Below are positions 46,660-54,973 of a stretch of DNA of 64,000 bases, in pieces. Position numbers and translations under genes: made by a program. This DNA is from Azotobacter vinelandii CA (GTDB lineage: Bacteria > Pseudomonadota > Gammaproteobacteria > Pseudomonadales > Pseudomonadaceae), in contig NC_021149.1 in assembly GCF_000380335.1 (NCBI RefSeq), forward strand, positions 2,718,501 to 2,782,500, written 5' to 3'. Position 1 is the stretch's first letter, and each line of letters starts with the position of its first letter. The notes below the pieces were generated by a model that searched no databases, was not told the DNA's origin, and was given only the letters and a program-made list of their open reading frames with translations.

Positions 46660-48411
46660 ATGAATACAGAAATACACACCCCGGACATCGCCGGCATGAG
46701 CGAAGAGCAATTGCCGATTCCGCAACACAAACTTCATGGCTGGACCCATTTCGCGGGGATGTACGCCGCCGAGCACGTCGCGGCGACCGAGTTCGTCATC
46801 GGCGCCACTTTCGTGGCGTTGGGCGCCAGGACCACGGATATCCTCCTGGGCTTGCTGATCGGCAATATCCTGGCGGTCCTGAGCTGGCTCCTGATCACCG
46901 CGCCGATCGCCGTGGAAACGAGACTGAGCCTGTTCACCTACCTGCACAAGATCGCCGGTGGTTCGATGACGAAACTCTACAACGGGGCGAACGTCGTCAT
47001 ATTCACCGTGATATCCGCGGCGATGATCACCGTGTCGTCGACCGCCGTGCGCTTTTTGTTCGACATACCGGCGCAGTTGAACTGGTTTCCGACCGACCCC
47101 TGGTTCGTCGTGATCGTGCTGGGCGTCGGCGCGATCGTGGTCCTGGTCGCCATGTACGGTTTCGAGGCCCTTTCCGACTTCTCGGGAATCTGTGCGCCCT
47201 GGCTGTTCGTCATGTTCATCAGCGGCGCGTTCGTGCTGTTGCCGGCCCTGGCCGAGTCGGTTCTGGGCCACACCGGCCTGAACGGCTGGAGCGACTTCAT
47301 GCGCATCGGCGATCAGTCGATCTGGACCGGGGCGAATGCCCAGGGAGAACCGGGGATCGGGCTGCTCGAGGTGATAGGTTTCGCCTGGACGGCCAATGCC
47401 ATCACCCACTTCGGCTTGATCGACATGGCCCTGCTGCGCTACGCCAAGAAGAAATCCTACGGCCTCTGCACGGGCGCGGGCATGCTGTTCGGCCACTATA
47501 TCGCCTGGATCGCCGCGGGGATCATGGGCGCGGGCGCCGCCATCCTCCTGAAGACTTCGATCACCGCCCTGGACCCCGGCGACGTGGCCTACCATGCGCT
47601 CGGCCTGTCGGGATTCGTGATCGTGATCGTCGCCGGCTGGACGACCGCCAACTCCAACCTCTACCGGGCCGGTCTGGCGGCGCAGGCAATCTTCCGTGAG
47701 CACTCGCGCCAGCAGGCCACGCTGGCCGTCGGCATCGTGACGGTGATCGTCGCCTGTTTCCCCTTCGTCTTTTCGAAGATCCTGCCCTTGCTGACCTATG
47801 CGGGCCTGTTGGTGGTGCCGGTCGGGGCCATCGTCTTCGCCGAACACGTCCTGTTTCCCCGCATCGGCCTGACCCGCTACTGGGTGACCTATCGCAAGCT
47901 CGGCCACAGCACTCCGGCGGTCGCCTCCTGGGGTGCGGGACTGGTCTTCGGCTTCGGCCTGAACGCACTGGACGTCATCTCGTTCTACTACCTGTTCGTC
48001 CCGACCTGGATCTTCACGATCGTCGTCTACACGGTCCTGGCTAAAAAGCACGGCGCTGCGCAGCGGTATCCGCAGGAAGAGGCCGCGTCGCGGGCATTCG
48101 ACATGAAGGTCAAGGCTTTCCAGGAGGAACAGGCCAGCGCCCAGCGGATGCCGGTCAAGGACAATAGTGCCTTCTCGAAATGGCTGCGCGCCGCGTCCCT
48201 CACGAGCCTGGCCATCGCCATGCTGCTGGCTTGCAATACCCTGTTCTTCAGCCAGGACATGGCGGCCTACGAAGCGAACCGCGAGATTTTCTACGATGCG
48301 GGATTCGCCTGCACCCTGGTTTATTTCGCGGCCGCCTATTGGGCGATGCGCCGGCAGAAAGCGCTTGCCGAAACCCGGGAGCCGGAGCAACCCGCTCTGC
48401 TCTGCGAATAG
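46660..48411 (+). CDS. NCS1/purine-cytosine permease family transporter
   Basis: The 583-residue membrane protein has about 12 helices. The opening HKLHGWTHFAGMYAAEHVAATEFVIGATF is shifted from classic CodB but of the same type, followed by GWTTANSNLYRAGLAAQAIF, close to the family's conserved helix 8 pattern. An extra C-terminal pair of helices follows a charged linker (about 490-530). NCS1 carriers move nucleobases, thiamine, hydantoin or allantoin with Na+ or H+. The substrate is unknown; the carbohydrate context and shared promoter with the LamB porin hint at a sugar-related or other noncanonical solute. Confidence 0.7.
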   Translation: MNTEIHTPDIAGMSEEQLPIPQHKLHGWTHFAGMYAAEHVAATEFVIGATFVALGARTTDILLGLLIGNILAVLSWLLITAPIAVETRLSLFTYLHKIAGGSMTKLYNGANVVIFTVISAAMITVSSTAVRFLFDIPAQLNWFPTDPWFVVIVLGVGAIVVLVAMYGFEALSDFSGICAPWLFVMFISGAFVLLPALAESVLGHTGLNGWSDFMRIGDQSIWTGANAQGEPGIGLLEVIGFAWTANAITHFGLIDMALLRYAKKKSYGLCTGAGMLFGHYIAWIAAGIMGAGAAILLKTSITALDPGDVAYHALGLSGFVIVIVAGWTTANSNLYRAGLAAQAIFREHSRQQATLAVGIVTVIVACFPFVFSKILPLLTYAGLLVVPVGAIVFAEHVLFPRIGLTRYWVTYRKLGHSTPAVASWGAGLVFGFGLNALDVISFYYLFVPTWIFTIVVYTVLAKKHGAAQRYPQEEAASRAFDMKVKAFQEEQASAQRMPVKDNSAFSKWLRAASLTSLAIAMLLACNTLFFSQDMAAYEANREIFYDAGFACTLVYFAAAYWAMRRQKALAETREPEQPALLCE

Positions 48412-48481
48412 CCAGCGGCGTTTTCTCGAGGAAATACCGGCCAGTCGGCCCGGAGCGGCGATAAGCGGTCCGCGATACACC

Positions 48482-48510
48482 CGGAAACCAGGGTTCTGCC
48501 CTGGTTTCCG
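48482..48510 (+). terminator. Terminator hairpin after the NCS1 permease gene
   Basis: CGGAAACCAGGG and CCCTGGTTTCCG form a perfect 12 bp stem around a TTCTG loop, 71 bases past the permease stop. A short T-containing stretch follows. Confidence 0.75.
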
Positions 48511-49132
48511 TGTCTTGGCTGCGTACGCCCATCCATACCAAGCGGCAAATTCCCTGTCCCGCCCGCTCCAACCCCGCGGATACTTCAGATCACGACCTGC
48601 CAATCACGCTCGGTACATCACTCCGCACGATACCGGAGCGTACCTGACTTGCTAAAAACGATACGCCACGAATAAGATAGCGCTACCCTAACGAATGGCT
48701 GGCATTCGCGTATCGATCGGCCAGTTCTTCCCTATCTCGCCCATTGCTCCGGAAACGTCGGCGCCGGACGAGCAGGGACAAAAACAACAAGAAGGGAGAC
48801 AGACAAGCTTTGCAGGGGTCCACCCGCAAAGACAGCGCTGCCTCAATACAAGGTTTCCGATGGCTATCTTCGACCACGCGCCTGTCCCGCTTCAGGCATT
48901 CGCCATGCGTACCTCCGCCGCTCGCGAGCGTGCCGGGTTCCACTCCCCTTTCCTCCTTCGACGCTTGCAGACACCGGTGCCGCGCCAGGCGATTCGCCCT
49001 GTACCGACGCCGTCCCGTTGCCTGTGCGAAGACAGAGCGGTCCCGCCGCCTCGTGCCTGAAGCGGTTTCGCCCATCGACGCCGCCGGACGGCGGCTCCTT
49101 CGAATTCCCACACAAGAAAAAGAGAAGGTCAT
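48511..49132. other. Intergenic region before the glucoamylase gene
   Basis: With the preceding terminator, this leaves about 620 bases ahead of the glucoamylase. Open frames here lack family resemblance and have poor ribosome sites. The promoter module seen before the LamB porin and permease is not found here. Confidence 0.5.
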
Positions 49133-51598
49133 ATGCAACAACCAGCTAGATTCCGCAAAACACTGCTGAGCGTCCTGATCGGCGCACTGGGAATCGCCCA
49201 GGCCGCCGGGGCGGCCAACATGGCCCCCGGCGCGCCGGGCGCGGCGCCGTTCTGGTCCTATTCGGGCAAGACCGGCATCGGTACTTCCTACGAGCAGTAC
49301 GAGGACGGCCAGTACTCGCCGCAAGCGGCCACCGGCGAAGTCTCGAAGGTCTGGTTCTCCCTGGCCCGGGGGGTCGTCACCGAAACCATGTTCGGGCTGA
49401 TCCACGAAGCCCAGCTCCGCGAAATGCAACTGGTGATCCAGGGCCCCGACTTCCTGGACCTGGAAGCGCAGGACACCGACAGCGAGATCCACTATCTGTC
49501 GGTCGACGATCAGGGCCGCCCCACCTCACTGGCCTACAAGATCGTCAACCGCGACAGGCAGGGCCGCTACGAGATCGAGAAGCACATCTTCACCGACCCG
49601 GACGCCGATTCGCTGGTGATACGGGTCATCTTCCGCAGCCAGGAGCCGGGCATCCAGGCCTATGTGCACATCGATCCGGCCATCGGCAACGACGGCAGTG
49701 GCGACAGCGCCTTCGTCGACGGGCAGGCGCTGTACGCCCGGGAGGGCGAGACCACCCTGGTGGTCAAGGCCAGCCGCCCTCTGGAACAACCCACCGTCGG
49801 CTTCGCCGGAGTTTCCGACGGCCTGACCGACCTCAAGGACGGCAAGCTCGAAAACCGCTACGACAGCACCGGGGATGCTGCTGGTAACGTCACCATGCTG
49901 GCCCGCCTGCCCTTGGCGGGCAGCGAAACCACCCTCGACCTGGTGGTCGGCTTCGGCAAGAACCGCCAGCAGGCCGACCGGGCGGCAGATGCGACGCTGG
50001 CGCGCGGCTACGCCGAGGTGCTGGCCCACTACAACGGCGAGGGCGAGGCGATCGGCTGGCGGGACTACCTGGCCTCCCTTTCCGGCCTGCCGGCCATGTA
50101 CGCGCAGAGTGCCGACAACGGCAAGCTGCTCAACGTCAGCGCCATGGTGCTCAAGGCACAGGAAGACAAGAGCAACGCCGGAGCGCTGATCGCCTCCCTG
50201 TCCAACCCCTGGGGCGAGACGGTGCCGGCGGAAAGCGGCACCACCGGCTACAAGGCGGTCTGGCCGCGCGATTTCTACCAGTGCGCGATGGCGCTGCTGG
50301 CCCTCGGCGACCGGCAGACACCGCAGGTCGCCTTCGAATACCTGAAGAAGGTCCAGGTCAGCGAAGCCACCTCTCTCACGCAGGGCGACACTTCGGCCTA
50401 CATCCACGAGCAGAAGCAGGAAGGCAAGACCGAAGACGCCGGCCCCGGCGCCACCGGCTGGTTCCTGCAGAAGACCCACGTCGATGGCGAGATCGAATGG
50501 GTCGGGGTCCAGCTCGACCAGACCGCCATGCCCATCATGCTGGGATACAAGCTGTGGAAGGCCGGGATACTGGACGACGCCCGGATCAAGCACTGGTACC
50601 AGAACATGCTCAAGCCGGCGGCGGAATTCCTGACCAGGGGCGGCCAGGTGAAGGTCGGCTGGAACGACTGGAAGGTCGTCCCGCCGCAGACCCAGCAGGA
50701 ACGCTGGGAAGAGCAATGGGGCTACTCGCCCTCGACCACGGCGGCGGTCATCGCCGGCCTGGTGGCGGCCTCCGAAGTCGCCGGCCATGCCGGGGATGGC
50801 GAGGCGGCGCAGCGTTTCCTGGACGCCGCGAAGGGCTATTCCGACAAGCTGGAGGCGAGCATGGTCACCCGGAAAGGCAGCCTGGGTGACGGGCACTACT
50901 ATCTGCGCATCACCCAGAACGACGACCCCGACGACGGCGCCCCCCTGCTCGACAACAACAGCCGCCCCGGATTGCCGGAACATCAGGTGCTCGATGCCGG
51001 CTTCCTGGAGCTGGTGCGCTACGGCGTACGCCCCGCCACCGACCCGAACATCGTCGGCAGCCTGGACGAACTCGATAGCCAGGAGCTGCCGGAAAACCTG
51101 AAGGTCAAATACCTGTTCAGCTATCCGGGCGTCGAGGGCGAATTCCCCGGCTGGCGCCGCTACGGCAACGACGGCTACGGCGAGAGCGAAATTTCCGCCA
51201 TCAACTTCCCGGCCACCGAGGCCCCGCAGATGAACTCCGGGCTGCGCGGCCGCGTCTGGCCGATCTTCACCGGCGAGCGCGGCCATTACGAGTTGGCCCG
51301 CAGCAAGGCCCGCTTGCCGGCAGGAATCGAGGCACTGAGCGCCGAGCAACTGGCGCAGTTGAGGAACACTTACGTCAAGGCCATGGAGCTGTTCGCCAAC
51401 GAGGGCCTGATGCTGCCGGAGCAGGTCTGGGACGGCGTAGGCGACAACAGCCGCCACGGCTACGTGAAGGGCGAAGGCACGGACTCGGCCACGCCCCTGG
51501 CCTGGAGCCATGCCGAATACGTCAAGCTGGTCCGCTCGCTGACCGACCAGAAGGTCTGGGATCACTACCCGGTCGTCCCGGAAAAACTCGCCAGATGA
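49133..51598 (+). CDS. Secreted glucoamylase/glucodextranase-type glucan 1,4-alpha-glucosidase (GH15)
   Basis: The 821-residue protein has a signal peptide (about residues 1-27, AQAAGAA) and a glucodextranase-type N-terminal beta domain (MAPGAPGAAPFWSYSGKTGIG to about 300). The (alpha/alpha)6 GH15 catalytic domain has WPRDFYQCAMAL, the general acid region ERWEEQWGYSPST (near residue 525) and the base region WPIFTGERGHYELA (near 713). It should release glucose from the non-reducing end of starch-type or dextran-type glucans outside the cytoplasm. The products would feed the periplasmic gluconate/2-ketogluconate route next to it. Confidence 0.9.
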   Translation: MQQPARFRKTLLSVLIGALGIAQAAGAANMAPGAPGAAPFWSYSGKTGIGTSYEQYEDGQYSPQAATGEVSKVWFSLARGVVTETMFGLIHEAQLREMQLVIQGPDFLDLEAQDTDSEIHYLSVDDQGRPTSLAYKIVNRDRQGRYEIEKHIFTDPDADSLVIRVIFRSQEPGIQAYVHIDPAIGNDGSGDSAFVDGQALYAREGETTLVVKASRPLEQPTVGFAGVSDGLTDLKDGKLENRYDSTGDAAGNVTMLARLPLAGSETTLDLVVGFGKNRQQADRAADATLARGYAEVLAHYNGEGEAIGWRDYLASLSGLPAMYAQSADNGKLLNVSAMVLKAQEDKSNAGALIASLSNPWGETVPAESGTTGYKAVWPRDFYQCAMALLALGDRQTPQVAFEYLKKVQVSEATSLTQGDTSAYIHEQKQEGKTEDAGPGATGWFLQKTHVDGEIEWVGVQLDQTAMPIMLGYKLWKAGILDDARIKHWYQNMLKPAAEFLTRGGQVKVGWNDWKVVPPQTQQERWEEQWGYSPSTTAAVIAGLVAASEVAGHAGDGEAAQRFLDAAKGYSDKLEASMVTRKGSLGDGHYYLRITQNDDPDDGAPLLDNNSRPGLPEHQVLDAGFLELVRYGVRPATDPNIVGSLDELDSQELPENLKVKYLFSYPGVEGEFPGWRRYGNDGYGESEISAINFPATEAPQMNSGLRGRVWPIFTGERGHYELARSKARLPAGIEALSAEQLAQLRNTYVKAMELFANEGLMLPEQVWDGVGDNSRHGYVKGEGTDSATPLAWSHAEYVKLVRSLTDQKVWDHYPVVPEKLAR

Positions 51599-51673
51599 GT
51601 TGAGCCCCACCCGGCGCCGGGCTGCTCCGCCACGCGGCCCGGTGCCCCTCCATAACGACAATGGAAAATCCAG

Positions 51674-52189
51674 ATGCCAAAACATGCCTGCGCGACGTCC
51701 GAGGCGTCGTCCTCGCCTGCGTTTTCTCTCTCCCGTCGCCGCCTGCTGGGCGCGACCTGCACTGGCGCCTTGCTACTCATTGGCCCGCTCGCTCCGGCCT
51801 GGGCGACGCCCTCCGAAACCGGCTTGGCGACCTTCATGGAGCTGTCCAGACGCCTCACCGGGCGCGACGACCTCGACGCCCGATTCGGCCAGCGTCTCCA
51901 CGACACCCTGGTCGAGCGCGACGCAGACTTCGCCACGCGTCTCGGCGAACTGCGGAACGGGCTCGACCAGACCCATACCCAGGAACTGGAGGGCACAACC
52001 CGGAACACGGCCCGGCAGATTCTTTCCGCCTGGTATCTCGGCATGGTCGGCAACGATCACCGCGCCACGCTGGTCGGCTACCCGGACGCCCTGATGTTCA
52101 AGGCCGCCGGCGGCGTCCTGAAGCTGCGGGCCTTCTGCTTCGGCATGCCCGGCGCCTGGGCCGGGAAGCCGGTCTTCGGGAGGACCTGA
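51674..52189 (+). CDS. Gluconate 2-dehydrogenase small (gamma) subunit, Tat-exported
   Basis: The 171-residue protein has a twin-arginine signal (SRRRLLGATCTGALLLIG) and the membrane-bound sorbitol/gluconate dehydrogenase small-subunit fold (FMELSRRLTGRDDLDARFG, ARQILSAWYLGMVG, YPDALMFKAAGGVLKLRAFC). In the intact enzyme it carries the FAD subunit across the membrane by the Tat route. It ends two bases before the FAD-subunit start. Because that partner is broken, this subunit probably has no function now. Confidence 0.88.
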   Translation: MPKHACATSEASSSPAFSLSRRRLLGATCTGALLLIGPLAPAWATPSETGLATFMELSRRLTGRDDLDARFGQRLHDTLVERDADFATRLGELRNGLDQTHTQELEGTTRNTARQILSAWYLGMVGNDHRATLVGYPDALMFKAAGGVLKLRAFCFGMPGAWAGKPVFGRT

Positions 52190-52191
52190 GC

Positions 52192-52906
52192 ATGGCCAAC
52201 GCACAACAAGCCGATTTCGTCGTCGTCGGCTCCGGCGTGGCCGGCGCCCTGATCGCCCAGCAACTGGCCCTGGCCGGCAAGGACATGCTGATCCTCGAAG
52301 CCGGCCCAGCAGGAGATGACCTCGCTGATCGACTTCCGCGACGGGCCGTTCCGCAGCCGGTACGCCGCGAAGAAGATTCACCTGTCGAACATGTCGCCGC
52401 TGGAGCGGATCGCCGGCGAGCTGATCCACGAAGGCCCCCTGCTTTTCGGTGCGGAACTGGAGGCGAAGATCCGTGACCGGGTCGCCCGCTCGGTGCGCTT
52501 CGACAGCTTCCACGAAATCCTGCCCGACCCGAGAAACCGCATCGTGCCCAGCGCCACCGAGCGCATGGCCGGCATTCCCAAGCCGGAATTCACCTACGCG
52601 CTGGACGACTACGTGCGCCGGAGCGCCGCACACACCCGCGAGGTCTACGCCCGGGCGGCGAAGCTGCTGGGCGGCAGCGAGGTGGTGTTCGAGGACCACT
52701 TCGCCAACAACAACCACATCGCCGGCACCGCCCTGATGGGTAACGATCCGAAGACCTCGGTGGTCGACAGGGACTGTCGCAGCCACGACCACGCCAATCT
52801 CTATATCGCCGGCGGCGCGGTGATGCCCAGCGTGGGCTCGGTGAACACCACCCTGACCATCGCCGCCCTTGCCCTACGCCTGGCCGAGCGCCTGAAACAG
52901 GCCTGA
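52192..52906 (+). pseudogene. Gluconate 2-dehydrogenase FAD (alpha) subunit, internally deleted and frameshifted
   Basis: The gene starts normally (ATG after GGGAGG) with the FAD motif DFVVVGSGVAGALIAQQLAL and LILEAGP. At about 52305 it jumps directly to the far C-terminal part in another frame (QQEMTSLIDFRDGPFRSRYA, FDSFHEILPDPRNRIVPS, NNHIAGTALMG, SVNTTLTIAALALRLAERL). An intact GMC-type subunit has about 590 residues; roughly 340 from the middle are gone, including most of the substrate region. The first frame stops at 52476. No cytochrome c subunit gene follows. The short GGCCC at the junction suggests deletion between small repeats. Confidence 0.88.
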
Positions 52907-53259
52907 GCCCTCTGCGCACGCAGGGATGCGTGCAGCCTCCCGCCAGCCCTGGAACGCCAGCACGAAGTTCATCGTGGGCGTATCGATCCTGCTTGTCCGG
53001 AATCGGCAGTTACCGGCAAACGGACCTTGAGAAAACATGCGCGACGGCCTTTACTCTGAAGCAAAGCGCAAGAACTCATATATCGAAACACTCTAAAATC
53101 ACCCATCACAAGATCGAACAATCGGTAAAGTTCGGCCAATCCATTTATCGCCCCCTATGCACTTGCCTGTTGAAATAGATATCCATAGGTGCATTCTTCT
53201 CTCTATCCGGATCGACGAACAGGGCATGCTGTACTGAAAGAGTGCGAGGAGCTTGAAAC
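52907..53259. other. Intergenic region, possible gene remnant
   Basis: A 34-codon frame at 52926-53030 begins MRAASRQPWNASTKFIVGV and then ILLV, a membrane-helix start that faintly resembles the N-terminus of membrane quinoprotein glucose dehydrogenases; it ends at once. The rest is AT-rich with no gene. Confidence in the resemblance is low. Confidence 0.3.
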
Positions 53260-53496
53260 ATGAGCAAGCAAGTAACCGAGCTGAAACGATGCTTTCGACG
53301 GGAAGTGGATACATTTCTGGACAATATGGCTTGCTGCAGGCTGGAAACGCTGGACTCTGAAACCCTGGAGCGGATCGAGCTGGTTCGTTTGTACGGCCGG
53401 ATGATCGACGCGGCGCTGGATCTGGAGCAGCTCTTGCGCGTCGGAGACAAGCTGTTCGAGCTGCTCTCGGCGTCCCCGCAAAAGACCGTACATTGA
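53260..53496 (+). CDS. Small helical protein of unknown function
   Basis: The 78-residue protein has a good ribosome site (GAGGAG nine bases before the ATG). It is predicted helical, with a Cys pair in MACCRLETLDSETLERIELV and a leucine-rich middle (DAALDLEQLLRVGDKLFELL). No family was recognised. It is followed 107 bases later by another small gene on the same strand. Confidence 0.6.
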   Translation: MSKQVTELKRCFRREVDTFLDNMACCRLETLDSETLERIELVRLYGRMIDAALDLEQLLRVGDKLFELLSASPQKTVH

Positions 53497-53603
53497 GTGA
53501 TCGCTTTGGACGGTGACTCTTGAAAAGGCGGAACGACTTGGCAAGTTCGGAGCGTACAAAGTCGTCCTCGCGATGACTTGTTACCAGTACCGGAGGCATG
53601 GCC

Positions 53604-53825
53604 ATGAACAACTTCGAGCTGGAAGTGGAAATAGCGCAGGTTATAACCCAGGATGGGACCGTGGTACTCAGGTTGAGCAGCCAGGATAACGTGCATGATC
53701 TGTACATCCACCCGTCGAGCGCCCGCGAACTCGGGCTCTGCCTGATCCAGGCCGCTGAAAGCACCGTGACGGACCCGTCCTTGCTGCAACTGTTCGACAA
53801 TTGGAAAAAGGCATCGGGCGAATGA
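53604..53825 (+). CDS. Small protein of unknown function
   Basis: The 73-residue protein (MNNFELEVEIAQVITQDGTV...) looks mixed alpha/beta, with VVLRLSSQDNVHDLYIHPS and a C-terminal helix LLQLFDNWKKASGE. GGAGG lies eight bases before the ATG at 53604, which favours it over the ATG two codons earlier. No family was recognised. It may form a pair with the preceding small gene. Confidence 0.6.
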   Translation: MNNFELEVEIAQVITQDGTVVLRLSSQDNVHDLYIHPSSARELGLCLIQAAESTVTDPSLLQLFDNWKKASGE

Positions 53826-53961
53826 AGGGCCATTCCCGGTCGCGTTCCGTTTTTCAGCCTTGTCATGACCCTGGATGAGCCGAGGCGCCGTACGAATGTC
53901 GGCGATACCCGAGCGGATCGATGGCACGGCGCCGCGATCGAGCCCGCAAGGGGTGTCGCGT

Positions 53962-53986
53962 GCCTGCCGGCTCCGCACCGGCAGGC
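53962..53986. terminator. Bidirectional terminator hairpin
   Basis: GCCTGCCGG and CCGGCAGGC form a perfect 9 bp stem with a seven-base loop in the gap between the convergent small gene and the inositol-monophosphatase gene, 37 bases past the stop of the latter. Confidence 0.6.
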
Positions 53987-54022
53987 CGCGAAAGCGCTAT
54001 CCCGGCAAGGCGAAAGGCTCGT

Positions 54023-54847
54023 TCAAAGCGTGAAAACCTCGCGCCGGAGCGATTCCCAGGAGGACTTGTCCGGTGCGATCAGCAAGCCGCCGTCCAGATG
54101 GTGCGGCAGATAGGGTGTTCCATCGAAACGGGCGACGTAGGCCCCCGCCTCCTGGCAGATCAGGGCGCCGGCCAGATGATCCCAGGGCATCAGCTTGTAA
54201 TACATCAGGTAATGCACGTGACCCGCGGCGAAGGTCCGGTGTTCGTGCGCCGCGCAGCGGTAGTTGGCGACGAAGCGGACCTTGGACAGGTTCGCGAGGA
54301 TTTGCGGCTGCCGGTCCTTCGGCAGATAGCCGGTCGAGGCCATGCCGACCATCTGGTCGAGCGCGACCGGGGCGGCCACGGAAAGCCGCTGCGCCTCGCC
54401 GTCCGGCCGCCTCAGCCAGGCGCCGCCGCCTTTCTCCGCCATCACCCAGTCATCGCCCATGGGATCGTAGATGATGCCGGCGATCGTCTCGCCGGCGAGA
54501 ACGACCGAGGCCATGACGCCGAACGCCGGGATACCCGAGGCGAAGTTGAACGTACCATCGACGGGATCGACGACGATGGCGAGTTCGGCATCCTTCAGCC
54601 TGTCCAGCAGCGCGGGTTCCGCCGCGACCGACTCCTCGCCGACGAACAGGGCGTCCGGCCAGAGCCTTGCGCTCTCCGCCTTCATCATGCGTTCGGCCTG
54701 TTCATCGGCCTCTGTCACGAGATCCGTCGCTTCGCTCTTGGATCGCACGTCGGCGCTGCCCAGGCGTCGGAAACGGGGCACTATCTCGGCTTTCGCCGCC
54801 CGCCGCAGCAGGTCGGCGAGCATCGTCACATCAACTTTCGAAGTCAT
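54023..54847 (-). CDS. Inositol-monophosphatase family phosphatase
   Basis: The 274-residue enzyme has the Li-sensitive phosphatase metal motifs: GEES at 70-73, DPVDGTFNF starting at 94 and PWDHLAGALICQEAG near 220. These bind two or three Mg ions. Family members hydrolyse inositol phosphates, histidinol phosphate or 3'-phosphoadenosine phosphates; the exact substrate cannot be told from sequence. It stands alone between an M16 peptidase gene and small genes. Confidence 0.87.
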   Translation of the reverse strand: MTSKVDVTMLADLLRRAAKAEIVPRFRRLGSADVRSKSEATDLVTEADEQAERMMKAESARLWPDALFVGEESVAAEPALLDRLKDAELAIVVDPVDGTFNFASGIPAFGVMASVVLAGETIAGIIYDPMGDDWVMAEKGGGAWLRRPDGEAQRLSVAAPVALDQMVGMASTGYLPKDRQPQILANLSKVRFVANYRCAAHEHRTFAAGHVHYLMYYKLMPWDHLAGALICQEAGAYVARFDGTPYLPHHLDGGLLIAPDKSSWESLRREVFTL

Positions 54848-54973
54848 TGCATGTCCTGTGTGGAGACAGTGGGGACGCTCAGGTTACGACCATTGGCACG
54901 AAGCTCAAAGCCGGTCCCGGCAATTCGCGGCACGAGGTCCGAAGCGCCCCGGGCTCTCTTTCGAGCGAGGATC

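Noticed and set aside
46423-48603. 726-codon minus-strand frame over the permease
   Set aside because: It is an Asp/His/Arg-rich shadow with no hydrophobic or catalytic pattern; the plus-strand permease has consistent membrane helices.
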